In this document: in pieces, positions 16,764 to 25,222 of the stretch | How positions within the stretch are numbered: the first letter of the stretch is position 1 | How the letters are laid out: each line of letters starts with the position of its first letter | Assembly: GCA_047601145.1 (NCBI GenBank) | Contig: JASGJW010000005.1 | Location: forward strand, 1-64,000 | Origin: UBA7672 sp047601145 | Lineage (GTDB): Bacteria > Pseudomonadota > Alphaproteobacteria > Caulobacterales > Hyphomonadaceae | DNA: 64,000 nt | Direction: 5' to 3' | The notes under the pieces: model-generated | Database searches by the model: none | Seen by the model: only the letters and a program-made list of their open reading frames with translations | Told to the model about the DNA's origin: nothing | Made by a program: the position numbers and the translations under genes

Positions 16764-17234
16764 ATGATGCGCTCGCTCATCCTGCTGCCACTCCTGTCAC
16801 TCGCGCTAGCAAGTTGCGCGCCGAAGCCCGCCCACGCAGCGGTTGTCAACGATTTCTCCACCTGCCCCGCCGCAAAGCCCGCCATGGAGGTGATGGATCA
16901 CTTCCTCGCCGCGTTTAATGCGAAGGACATGACATCCCTCGAGAAGACCTTCCACTTCCCGCACATGCGCATCGCCAGCTACCCGCTCCAGGTGTGGACC
17001 GGCCCCGGCCAGCAGGACGATGTCTTCGGCAATCTCGCCTCGGAAGGCTGGGCCCGCTCGCGCTGGGATGAACGCACGATCGTCCAGTGCGGCAAGGAGA
17101 AGGCCCACATCATCGCCAGCTTCGCCCGTCTGCACGCCGACGGCGCGGAATACGGAAAGTATGACGGTCTTTACGTAATCGAATTGCGTGACGGTTTCTG
17201 GGGCATCACGGTCAGATCCACGTTTGCGCCCTAG
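16764..17234 (+). CDS. NTF2-like lipoprotein, copy B
   Basis: A 156-residue lipoprotein with signal L-A-L-A-S-C and an NTF2-like domain. It matches copy A at F-H-F-P-x-x-R-I-A-S, V-Q-C-G-x-x-K-A-H, the A-D-G segment and the C-terminal R-S-x-F-A-P, so the two arose by duplication and then had two methyltransferase genes between them. Two ATG codons in a row (16764, 16767) leave the exact start open. The 3' end overlaps lepA by four bases. Function unknown. Confidence 0.78.
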   Translation: MMRSLILLPLLSLALASCAPKPAHAAVVNDFSTCPAAKPAMEVMDHFLAAFNAKDMTSLEKTFHFPHMRIASYPLQVWTGPGQQDDVFGNLASEGWARSRWDERTIVQCGKEKAHIIASFARLHADGAEYGKYDGLYVIELRDGFWGITVRSTFAP

Positions 17235-19039
17235 TCTTCGTCCATTTTGAGCGCGGCGACGAACGCTTCCTGCGGGATTTCCACCTTGCCGAACTGGCGC
17301 ATGCGCTTCTTGCCCTCTTTCTGCTTGTCGAGGAGCTTGCGTTTGCGGCTGGCGTCGCCGCCATAGCACTTGGCCGTCACGTCTTTCCGCAGGGCGGAGA
17401 TGGTTTCGCGCGCGATGACTTTCCCGCCAATCGCAGCTTGGATCGGGATCTTGAACATCTGGCGCGGGATCAGGTCTTTCAGCTTCTCGCACATCGCGCG
17501 GCCACGCTGTTCGGCGCGGGCGCGGTGGGTCAGCATCGAGAGCGCATCGACAGGCTCGTCATTAACGAGGATCTGGAGCTTTACGAGGTCGCCCTCGCGG
17601 CGGCCGATCTGGTTGTAATCGAACGAGGCATAGCCCTTCGAGATCGACTTCAGGCGGTCGTAGAAATCGAACACGACCTCGTTGAGCGGCAGCTCGTAGC
17701 GGAGCATGGCGCGGGCGCCGACATAGCTGAGCTCTTTCTGGATGCCGCGACGGTCCTGGCAGAGCTTGAGAATGCCGCCGAGATACTCATCGGGCGTGAA
17801 GATGGTCGCCTCGATCCACGGCTCCTCGATCGAGAGGATGGACATCACATCCGGCATGTCGGCCGGATTGTGGAGGTCGAGCAGGGAACCGTCACGCATG
17901 TGAAGGCCGTAAACCACAGACGGCGCAGTCGCGATGAGGTCGAGGTCGAACTCGCGGCTCAGGCGCTCCTGGATGATTTCGAGGTGCAACAGACCAAGGA
18001 AGCCACAGCGGAAACCAAAACCGAGGGCCGCCGACGTTTCCATCTCATAAGAGAAGCTCGCGTCGTTGAGGCGCAGCTTGCCCACCGCGGCGCGCAGGTC
18101 TTCGAACTTTGCGGCGTCGACCGGGAACATGCCACAGAAAACGACCGGCTGGACTTCACGGAAACCAGGCAGGGCTTCGGCGGTCGGCTTGCGCTCGTCG
18201 GTGACGGTATCACCGACCGAGCAGTCCGCGACCGTCTTGATCGAGGCGGTAAAGAAGCCGACCTCGCCGGGGCCGAGTTCGTCGGCATCGACCAGCTTGC
18301 CGGGCAGGAACACGCCGACGCGGTCGAGCGTATAATGCGCGCCGGTCTTCATCATCTGGATCTGCTGGCGCTTCTTCAGCGTGCCATCGACGATGCGCAC
18401 GATGACGACGACGCCGAGATAAAGATCGTAATACGCATCGACCAGCAGCGCCTTCAGCGGCGCATCGCGGTCACCCGTCTTCGGCGCTGGCAGGCGCGTG
18501 ACGATGGCTTCCAGGACCGTGTCGATGCCGAGGCCCGTCTTGGCGGATATTTCAAGGGCGTCGGACGCATCGAGACCGATGACGTCCTCGATCTGTTGCT
18601 TGACGCGTGGCACGTCGGCGGCGGGAAGATCGACCTTGTTGAGAACCGGCACGATCTCGTGGTTTGCGTCGATGGCCTTGTAGACGTTGGCCAGGGTCTG
18701 GGCTTCCACGCCTTGCGAGGAATCCACCACCAGAAGCGAGCCTTCGCAGGCCGCCAGGCAACGCGAAACCTCATAGGCAAAGTCGACGTGGCCGGGCGTG
18801 TCCATGAGGTTGAGAAAATAGGTTTCCCCGTCCTGCGCCTTGTATTCGAGGCGCACGGTCTGGGCCTTGATCGTGATGCCCCGTTCCTTCTCGATATCCA
18901 TCGTATCGAGGACCTGTTCGGTCATCTCTCGTTCCGCCAATCCTCCAGTCATCTGGATGATGCGGTCCGCCAGCGTCGACTTGCCGTGGTCGATATGGGC
19001 GATGATGGAGAAGTTTCTGATCTTGTCGCGGGGAGTCAT
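17231..19039 (-). CDS. lepA: Elongation factor 4 (LepA)
   Basis: A 602-residue translational GTPase of standard family length. G1 is A-H-I-D-H-G-K-S-T (residues about 14-22), switch I R-G-I-T-I-K-A, G3 D-T-P-G-H-V-D-F and G4 N-K-V-D; domains II, III and V and the LepA-specific C-terminal domain follow, with K-C-Y-G-G-D and K-R-K-L-L-D-K-Q near the end. LepA binds the ribosome and affects initiation and stalled elongation. The start is supported by AGGAAAG upstream of the ATG. Usually next to lepB, but not here. Confidence 0.97.
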   Translation of the reverse strand: MTPRDKIRNFSIIAHIDHGKSTLADRIIQMTGGLAEREMTEQVLDTMDIEKERGITIKAQTVRLEYKAQDGETYFLNLMDTPGHVDFAYEVSRCLAACEGSLLVVDSSQGVEAQTLANVYKAIDANHEIVPVLNKVDLPAADVPRVKQQIEDVIGLDASDALEISAKTGLGIDTVLEAIVTRLPAPKTGDRDAPLKALLVDAYYDLYLGVVVIVRIVDGTLKKRQQIQMMKTGAHYTLDRVGVFLPGKLVDADELGPGEVGFFTASIKTVADCSVGDTVTDERKPTAEALPGFREVQPVVFCGMFPVDAAKFEDLRAAVGKLRLNDASFSYEMETSAALGFGFRCGFLGLLHLEIIQERLSREFDLDLIATAPSVVYGLHMRDGSLLDLHNPADMPDVMSILSIEEPWIEATIFTPDEYLGGILKLCQDRRGIQKELSYVGARAMLRYELPLNEVVFDFYDRLKSISKGYASFDYNQIGRREGDLVKLQILVNDEPVDALSMLTHRARAEQRGRAMCEKLKDLIPRQMFKIPIQAAIGGKVIARETISALRKDVTAKCYGGDASRKRKLLDKQKEGKKRMRQFGKVEIPQEAFVAALKMDED

Positions 19040-19171
19040 TTTTCTTTCCTAGGCGGCGGCCTCTAGCAGACAGGTGTTAAAGGGCCAAGCAGAGGCTGCC
19101 GGGCCGCTGTAAACTATTCGCCTGTCAGGCTTTTTCAGCCGCTCTGGCATGGTGGTTGCGCTTAGCGCGGT

Positions 19172-20350
19172 ATGCCGTCGAATCTTCCCCCGCAGCTCAA
19201 GGAAGCCTGGACCCGCGTCAAGCTGGCGTCCGCCAAGGCCTTTGCTGATGTGCGTGCAGTTTCGCAGTCGGCAGGAGGGCGCATACGGGAAGTTTCGAAG
19301 AAACTCTGGTCCGAAGGCGCGATTGTCGCAGCCCGCGGCTGGATCAGCTTCCGCGACTCCTGGACGAAGCAGGACTGGTTCGCCGGCATCAAGCCGCTTC
19401 CGCCCGGAATGGCTGGACATCTGGCCGCGTTAGCAATCGTTATCGGCCTCGTCTTCACCTCGCTCATGAACGCGGAAATACTCGAACGGCGCGAAGAGGC
19501 GGATCGCCTCTACGCCTCGCGCGAGCATCCGTCCCAACAAGAAGACCTGCCGGCGCCTGTCGAGCCCGCACAACCCGGCCAACCGGTCGCGCCTGTGCCG
19601 GAACCTGCCACACCCGGCGCGTCGCCTGCTCCTGCAGCGCCTTCGCGTCCTTCGCAGCTTCCCCAGATAGGCGAGGCTTTCATCGAGAAGTTCGAAAGCG
19701 CTGACCTGCACGACCGCTGGTTCGTGTCGGACGGCTGGTCGAACGGCGACTGGCTCGACAATGACTGGCGCGGAAGCCAGACGACGTCCGGCAACGGCAG
19801 CGTGAAGCTCACCATGGAGCCTGGCCCTGCCGACTCGAAAAAGCCGCTGGCGTCAGGCGAGATCAGGACGCTCGCCACGTTCCGGTATGGCTATTTCGAA
19901 TTCCGCGCCCGCGTGCCGCGCGATCCGGGTCTCGTCTCGGGCCTGTTCACCTACGCCGACCCTGCAGGCGCTGCGCGCTCGAACGAGATCGACATCGAGT
20001 TCGTCGGCAAGGACACACGCCGCGTCGAACTGACAATCCACGAGAACGGCAAGCCGACGCACCAGAAGGTTCGCCTGCCCTTCGACGCTGCAGACGGCAT
20101 GCACACCTACGCCTTTGACTGGCGGCCAAACTCGCTGCGCTGGTATGTCGATGGCGAGATGGTGCACGAGGTTGTCGGCGGCGCCGCTGCGCGCCTTGTC
20201 CATCCCCAACAGATCTTCCTCAGCCTGATCGGTAGCCGGAAGCTCAACGGCTGGCTTGGTCCCCTCGACCTCAAGAAGGGCCCTTGGACGCTTCAGGTCG
20301 GTTGCGTCGCTTACGCGCCGGACCGACCGTCCAAGTCTCTTTGCGAATAG
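19172..20350 (+). CDS. Membrane-anchored GH16 glycoside hydrolase
   Basis: A 392-residue protein. Residues 1-75 are basic and cytoplasmic, a single membrane span follows (residues about 78-98, G-H-L-A-A-L-A-I-V-I-G-L-V-F), then a Pro/Ala/Gln-rich linker to residue 160 and a GH16 beta-sandwich. The catalytic signature S-N-E-I-D-I-E-F, near residue 274, contains the nucleophile and acid Glu. GH16 enzymes cut beta-glucans, agarans or carrageenans, or transfer glycans. Type II anchoring suggests a role at the cell envelope rather than secreted digestion. No sugar-transport genes adjoin it. Confidence 0.82.
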   Translation: MPSNLPPQLKEAWTRVKLASAKAFADVRAVSQSAGGRIREVSKKLWSEGAIVAARGWISFRDSWTKQDWFAGIKPLPPGMAGHLAALAIVIGLVFTSLMNAEILERREEADRLYASREHPSQQEDLPAPVEPAQPGQPVAPVPEPATPGASPAPAAPSRPSQLPQIGEAFIEKFESADLHDRWFVSDGWSNGDWLDNDWRGSQTTSGNGSVKLTMEPGPADSKKPLASGEIRTLATFRYGYFEFRARVPRDPGLVSGLFTYADPAGAARSNEIDIEFVGKDTRRVELTIHENGKPTHQKVRLPFDAADGMHTYAFDWRPNSLRWYVDGEMVHEVVGGAAARLVHPQQIFLSLIGSRKLNGWLGPLDLKKGPWTLQVGCVAYAPDRPSKSLCE

Positions 20351-20541
20351 CACGCCGACCATCAGCCTTGAAAAATCAGGGCTTCCCCAAGCGTCATGGC
20401 CCGTAGCCTGACGCTTTCTTGAAGCCCGCCTGACCCGGCTTTCGTTGCCGGGAACCCGGATTTTCTGTAATGGACGTTCCGGTAGCGGCTTGTGGCTTCA
20501 CGAGTCGGACATGAGCTTTTTGCTCCCTGGGAGGCTCCATA

Positions 20542-22485
20542 ATGAAGAAGACAGTTCTCGGCATTGCGCTGGCGTCCGTCGCCGCCGCAGCTCTTGTGAG
20601 CGCCGGCGTCGTGGCTATCGGCCAGACCGGTGCAGTGGCCGCAGCCGCACAGGTGAAGGTCGCCGAACGCGCGGATGACTTCCGCCTCGTCGACCAGAAC
20701 TCCAAGGCGTACCTGATGTCGTACTACAAGTACGCTCCGGCAATCGTCCTCATCTCGCAGCAGAACGGCTCGAAGGATGTCCGTGACGCTGTTGGCGCGA
20801 TCAAGGAACTGCAGGGCCTCGCCAGCAAGGACGTCCAGGTGTTCATGCTGAACTCCAACCCGGGCGATACGCGCGACACGGTCGCTGCAGAGATGACCAA
20901 GATCGGTCTCGACATCCCGGTGCTGCTCGATGACTCGCAGCTCGTGGGCGAGAGCCTCGGCGTCAGCCGCGTGGCGCAGGCGCTGGTGATCGATCCGAAA
21001 TCCTGGAAGGTCGTCTATTCGGGCCCGGTCTCGAAAGCCAAGGACACGGTGAACAACCTTGTTGCCGGCAAGCCTGTTACGGCGACGACGGTGGCGCTGA
21101 ATACTGCCGCGATCGCCTTCCCGCTGCGTGAAAAGAAGGCCGAGTTCTCGAAAATCTCGTACGAGAAGGACGTCTCGCCCATCCTCGCCAAGAACTGCGT
21201 GGCCTGCCACTCGGAAGGCGGCATCGGTCCGTTCGCGATGGACAGCTATGACAAGGTGAAGGGCTTCTCGGGCATGATCCGCGAAGCGATCCGCACTGAC
21301 CGCATGCCGCCCTACAATGCCGACCCGCATGTCAACTCGTTCGCAGGCAGCATGAACCTCACCAACAAGGACGAGCAGACGCTGATCCACTGGATCGAAG
21401 CTGGCGCGCCGCGTGGCGCTGGCGAAGACCCGCTGAAGATCAACGCCAAGCCCGCTCCGGAATGGGAATTGGGTGAACCGGACCTGATCATCACCCTGCC
21501 GTCGTTCAAGGTTCCGGCCTCGGGCGTCGTCGACTATCAGAACCCGACCGTGAAGAACCCTCTGACGGAAGGCCGCTGGCTCCGTGCCGCGACCGTGAAG
21601 CCGAGCGATCGCCGCGCGGTTCACCACCTGCTGTCGAATGGCGCAGGCGGCTACGCCGTGGGCGCGGAAACGACGGTCTATCCGCAAGGCACCGGCACCT
21701 GGGTCGCCCCGGGCCAGACCTTCCGCTTCCAGATGCACTATACGCCATACGGCAAGGAAACGACGGAGACGACCCGCGTCGGTCTCTACTTCTATCCGAA
21801 GGACGCCCCGCCGGAAATCATGCGCCGCTCGGCCGTGATCGCAAATGCGGGTATCGAGATCCCGCCGGGTGAAGCGCGCCACCAGGAAGTCGCCTACATC
21901 ACCTTCCCGGAGAAGGCGACGCTGTTCACGGTGTTCCCGCACGCCCACTACCGCGGCGAGAGCATGGCCGTGTCTATCCTGAAGCCGGGCTCGACCAAGG
22001 AAGAGCTGATCGTCTCGCTGCCGAAGTACGATTTCAACTGGCAGCGCGGCTATGACTTCGCCACGCCTATCAAGATCGAGCCGGGCACGAAGCTGGTCAC
22101 GCGCTATGTCTACGACAACTCGAAGAACAACCCGGCCAACCCCGACCCGACCATCACCGTGAAGTGGGGCGAGCAGTCTTGGGAAGAGATGCAGTACACG
22201 GCGCTCGGTTTCCGCTGGGATGACGAGACGGTCGCCAACCGCAAGGACGACTACCAGAAGGAACTCGAGGCCTCGCGCGCCATGGGCATCATGGACACGA
22301 ACCTCGACGACAAGGTCTCCAAGTCGGAAGTGCGCGGCCGCATGGCGCAGATGCTTCTCGCCAACTGGGACAAGGTCGACGCCAACCATGACGGCTTCCT
22401 GTCCAACGAGGAGATGACGGTGATCAACCAGCAGATCAACGGCCGCATCGCCCAGGCGCAGGCGCAACAGAGCATCGGCCAGTAA
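20542..22485 (+). CDS. Redoxin-cytochrome c-copper monooxygenase-like-EF-hand fusion protein
   Basis: A 647-residue exported protein. After a signal peptide (1-36) comes a thioredoxin-like redoxin domain (about 40-190) with no cysteines; a cytochrome c domain with C-V-A-C-H (Cys219, Cys222, His223) and likely Met255 ligand; and a domain resembling copper type II ascorbate-dependent monooxygenases, with H-H (361-362), His399, H-A-H (467, 469) and Met550 in the order of the copper ligands of peptidylglycine hydroxylating monooxygenase. Two EF-hand loops (585-596, D-T-N-L-D-D-K; 613-624, D-A-N-H-D-G-F) end it. A periplasmic copper oxidase fed by a built-in heme is plausible; substrate unknown. 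Confidence 0.85.
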   Translation: MKKTVLGIALASVAAAALVSAGVVAIGQTGAVAAAAQVKVAERADDFRLVDQNSKAYLMSYYKYAPAIVLISQQNGSKDVRDAVGAIKELQGLASKDVQVFMLNSNPGDTRDTVAAEMTKIGLDIPVLLDDSQLVGESLGVSRVAQALVIDPKSWKVVYSGPVSKAKDTVNNLVAGKPVTATTVALNTAAIAFPLREKKAEFSKISYEKDVSPILAKNCVACHSEGGIGPFAMDSYDKVKGFSGMIREAIRTDRMPPYNADPHVNSFAGSMNLTNKDEQTLIHWIEAGAPRGAGEDPLKINAKPAPEWELGEPDLIITLPSFKVPASGVVDYQNPTVKNPLTEGRWLRAATVKPSDRRAVHHLLSNGAGGYAVGAETTVYPQGTGTWVAPGQTFRFQMHYTPYGKETTETTRVGLYFYPKDAPPEIMRRSAVIANAGIEIPPGEARHQEVAYITFPEKATLFTVFPHAHYRGESMAVSILKPGSTKEELIVSLPKYDFNWQRGYDFATPIKIEPGTKLVTRYVYDNSKNNPANPDPTITVKWGEQSWEEMQYTALGFRWDDETVANRKDDYQKELEASRAMGIMDTNLDDKVSKSEVRGRMAQMLLANWDKVDANHDGFLSNEEMTVINQQINGRIAQAQAQQSIGQ

Positions 22486-22511
22486 GCCGACGCCTCGACG
22501 GAAAAATGAAG

Positions 22512-22535
22512 CAGGCGGACCTTGCGGTCCGCCTG
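22512..22535. terminator. Terminator between convergent genes
   Basis: CAGGCGGACC and GGTCCGCCTG form a perfect 10-base stem with a TTGC loop, followed by TCTTGTTTT on the plus strand. It lies 26 bases after the fusion-protein stop and 23 bases before the end of the convergent CFA-synthase-like gene. Confidence 0.85.
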
Positions 22536-22558
22536 TCTTGTTTTGTCCGGGGTCATCG

Positions 22559-23584
22559 TCAGGCCGGTTTCAGGCGGTGATGCACGACGCCCCACTCGTT
22601 TCCGTCGCCATGACCGAAAAGGCCCGCTGTCGCCAGGAAGAACAGGCGCCAGCGGTTTTCCCAGAGCTTTGCGTCGCGACCGTAAACTTCAGCCAGTATG
22701 GGCCTGATCTGCGCGCGATTGGCGTCGAAATTCTTCAGCCAGTCGAGCGCCGTGCGCTCGTAGTTCTTGCCGTTCCACCACCATTCCTGCTCGACCTCGA
22801 ACAGGTCCGGGAAACTGGAGATCAGGCCGCGGCTCGGCATCACGCCGCCTGCAAAGAAATGATGCGCAATCCAGTCGGCCGGATCGTTGACGTCGAAACG
22901 GTAGGGCGCCGACCGGTGCGCGAACACATGCGTCAGCATGCGGCCATCCGGCTTGAGCCAGCGACGGCACTTTTCGAGCAGCGCCCGCCAGTTGGACATG
23001 TGTTCGAACATTTCGACAGAAACGATGCGATCGAACCGTTCCGGAATGTCGAACACATTCATGTCGGCAGTGATGATGGCGATGTTCCGCAGTCCAAGGC
23101 GCGCCGCCTCGGCTTCGATGTGCGCCTTCTGGCTGGCTGAGTTGGATACGGCAGTGATGCGCGCGGCAGGATAGTGCGCAGCCATCCAGAGCGTCATGGA
23201 GCCCCAGCCGCAACCGAGCTCAAGGATGTCCTGTCCGTCCGCCAGCTGTGCGTTGGCGCAGGTTTCGGCGAGTGCAAACTCCTCCGCGACAGCCAACGTG
23301 TCGCTAGCGGACTTGTAGAGGCAGCTGGAATATTTGAAGCGGGGGCCAAGGCAGTGTCGGAAGAAGGCGGCCGGAACCTCATAATGTTGTGCGTTGGCAT
23401 CTGCAGTGTGTGCTGCGATCGGAAGATTGCGCATCTCTTCCGCAAAGCGCGCTGTTGCATCATCTGTCACAGATTTCATTTGATGCTTCACGCGACCAAC
23501 GAGGAACGACACCGCGCCCTTGCGTACGCCGTCCGGCAGGGGCGCCGCCTCGAAAGCGATGAGGGCCCGGGCGAGGAAGCTCAT
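22559..23584 (-). CDS. Cyclopropane-fatty-acid synthase-like methyltransferase
   Basis: A 341-residue SAM-dependent methyltransferase of the CFA synthase family, with motif I L-E-L-G-C-G-W-G-S-M near residue 140 and the characteristic Y-S-S-C-L-Y early segment of lipid-acting members. It modifies unsaturated fatty-acyl chains of membrane lipid in known relatives. A longer upstream frame exists, but ATG at 23584 overlaps the stop of the DUF1295 gene as ATGA, a standard coupled junction, so this start is preferred. The pairing with a DUF1295 protein suggests a shared lipid substrate. Confidence 0.88.
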   Translation of the reverse strand: MSFLARALIAFEAAPLPDGVRKGAVSFLVGRVKHQMKSVTDDATARFAEEMRNLPIAAHTADANAQHYEVPAAFFRHCLGPRFKYSSCLYKSASDTLAVAEEFALAETCANAQLADGQDILELGCGWGSMTLWMAAHYPAARITAVSNSASQKAHIEAEAARLGLRNIAIITADMNVFDIPERFDRIVSVEMFEHMSNWRALLEKCRRWLKPDGRMLTHVFAHRSAPYRFDVNDPADWIAHHFFAGGVMPSRGLISSFPDLFEVEQEWWWNGKNYERTALDWLKNFDANRAQIRPILAEVYGRDAKLWENRWRLFFLATAGLFGHGDGNEWGVVHHRLKPA

Positions 23585-24384
23585 GCCGGCTTGCCTTTCG
23601 GTGGAAGCGGGAAGAAGGCGCTGACGCGCTGCTGGTATGCGCGGAACTTGTCGCCGCGGCTCTGGAGCATTGCCTTCTCGAGCGCGGGAACCCCGGTGCC
23701 GAAGCGGAGAAGGACGAACATCACCACCGGCGCGATCCACGTGGCCCATGTCCACGCATTGGCGGGATCAAAGGCGATGACCGGATAGGCCAGCCATCCC
23801 AGCCATTCGAAGAAATAGTTGGGATGGCGCGACCAGCCCCACAGCCCGCGGTCCATGACCGCGCCATGGTGGCCCTGCCGCTTGAACTGCCGCATCTGTT
23901 CGTCGGCCAATCCCTCCCCTGCTATCGCAACAAGTAGAACCAGCCCGCCGAAAAGATCGCGTGCGCCGAGCGCTGCCTCGCCGCCATGGCCCGCAACGAA
24001 GACCGACAAGGTGAGGATCGCCGTGGCCGGGGCCTGCACGATCACGAGCAGGAACATGTTCCGCTGAAAAGCTGCGCCCCATTCCTCGCGCAGTCCGGCA
24101 TAGCGCGCATCCTCGCGCCCCGTGGCCACCCGCCAGGCGATATAGCCGCCAAGCCGCAGGGCCCAGATGGCACCAAGCGCTGCAACCAGCACCTGCCTGG
24201 AATTGTTTGAAGCCGGTTCGGGCCACAGGGCCGCTGCAACGCAGGCCATCCCTGTGCCGAAAGTCCAGAAAACATCGACCCAGCCCCCATTTTTCGTCGC
24301 GCGCTGGAACAGCCACGACGCGGTCATGACCACGGCCATGCCAGCGCAAATTGAAGCAAATGTTGCGAACGGGTTCACGAACAC
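23581..24384 (-). CDS. DUF1295 membrane protein (steroid 5-alpha-reductase-like fold)
   Basis: A 267-residue polytopic membrane protein with six to seven hydrophobic segments. The C-terminal part carries the DUF1295 signature G-L-W-G-W-S-R-H-P-N-Y-F-F-E-W, related to the C-terminal region of steroid 5-alpha reductases and isoprenylcysteine methyltransferases. Starts at GTG 24384 (or GTG 24378). It is translationally coupled to the downstream CFA-synthase-like gene through ATGA. Such neighbours suggest reduction or modification of a lipid acyl chain; the reaction is not established. Confidence 0.87.
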   Translation of the reverse strand: MFVNPFATFASICAGMAVVMTASWLFQRATKNGGWVDVFWTFGTGMACVAAALWPEPASNNSRQVLVAALGAIWALRLGGYIAWRVATGREDARYAGLREEWGAAFQRNMFLLVIVQAPATAILTLSVFVAGHGGEAALGARDLFGGLVLLVAIAGEGLADEQMRQFKRQGHHGAVMDRGLWGWSRHPNYFFEWLGWLAYPVIAFDPANAWTWATWIAPVVMFVLLRFGTGVPALEKAMLQSRGDKFRAYQQRVSAFFPLPPKGKPA

Positions 24385-24472
24385 TATACGCCCGGAGCTT
24401 ACTGACGGATCAGGCGGGATCGGTTAGACATCGGCCGCCCGTCACGGGCTGCAAGCGGAGCTGTCGCCACCC

Positions 24473-25222
24473 ATGACCACCGCACTCAGGGTCAAGGACC
24501 TCGCCAAGAGCTATGGCGGCAAGCGCGCCGTGGACGGCATCAGCTTTGAAGTGAAGGCCGGAGAGCTCTATGCCCTGCTCGGCCCCAACGGCGCGGGCAA
24601 AACGACGACGCTGCGGATGGTGGCGGGCCTCCTGAACGCCGATGCCGGCCAGATCAGCCTGTTCGATGTCGATGCCCGCGCCAACCCGATCGAGGCCAAG
24701 CGCCTGATCGCGTGGCTGCCGGACGAGCCGCTGCTCTACGACAAGCTGACAGCGTGGGAGTACCTCGAATTCGTCGCAGGGCTCTGGAATGTCGATCCGC
24801 CCGCCGCGCGCGAACGCGCCGAGCGATTGCTGAAACTTCTGAGTCTGTGGGACAACCGCAATGATCGCTGCGAGACTTTCTCGCGCGGCATGAAGCAGAA
24901 GGCCGTGCTCGCGGGCGCGCTGATCCACGATCCGAAATTGCTGATGCTGGACGAGCCGCTCACAGGCCTCGACGCCGCCGCGAGCCGCCTCGTGAAGGAC
25001 CTGATCCGCGAACGCGTTGAAAGGGGCGCCGCCGTCATTCTCACAACGCACATTCTCGAGGTGGCCGAGCGCATGGCCGATCGCATCGGCATCATCAAGG
25101 ACGGCAAACTGCTGATCGAAGGCCGCCTCGAGGAACTGCGCAATAGCGCCGGCGCGCAGGGCCAGTCGCTGGAAGACGTGTTCCTCTCGCTCACCGCGCC
25201 GCAAGCGGTCGCCGCGCAATGA
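24473..25222 (+). CDS. ABC exporter ATP-binding subunit
   Basis: A 249-residue ABC ATPase. Walker A is G-P-N-G-A-G-K-T-T near residue 38, the signature is F-S-R-G-M-K-Q-K (a common variant of LSGGQ in ABC-2 type exporters), and Walker B L-L-M-L-D-E-P follows, with T-T-H-I-L-E as the H-switch. All catalytic residues are present. It overlaps the membrane subunit gene by ATGA. No substrate-binding protein is nearby, so this is an exporter. Cargo unknown. Confidence 0.92.
   Translation: MTTALRVKDLAKSYGGKRAVDGISFEVKAGELYALLGPNGAGKTTTLRMVAGLLNADAGQISLFDVDARANPIEAKRLIAWLPDEPLLYDKLTAWEYLEFVAGLWNVDPPAARERAERLLKLLSLWDNRNDRCETFSRGMKQKAVLAGALIHDPKLLMLDEPLTGLDAAASRLVKDLIRERVERGAAVILTTHILEVAERMADRIGIIKDGKLLIEGRLEELRNSAGAQGQSLEDVFLSLTAPQAVAAQ

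Noticed and set aside
17438..19066. Long open frame antisense to lepA
   Set aside because: It mirrors the conserved lepA gene in a GC-rich genome; the translation is Arg/Asp/Leu-rich with no domain. Stops are depleted on the antisense of GC-rich genes.
20362..22467. 700-residue frame antisense to the redoxin/cytochrome fusion gene
   Set aside because: Composition is shadow-like and the sense strand has clear domains, signal peptide and ribosome binding site.
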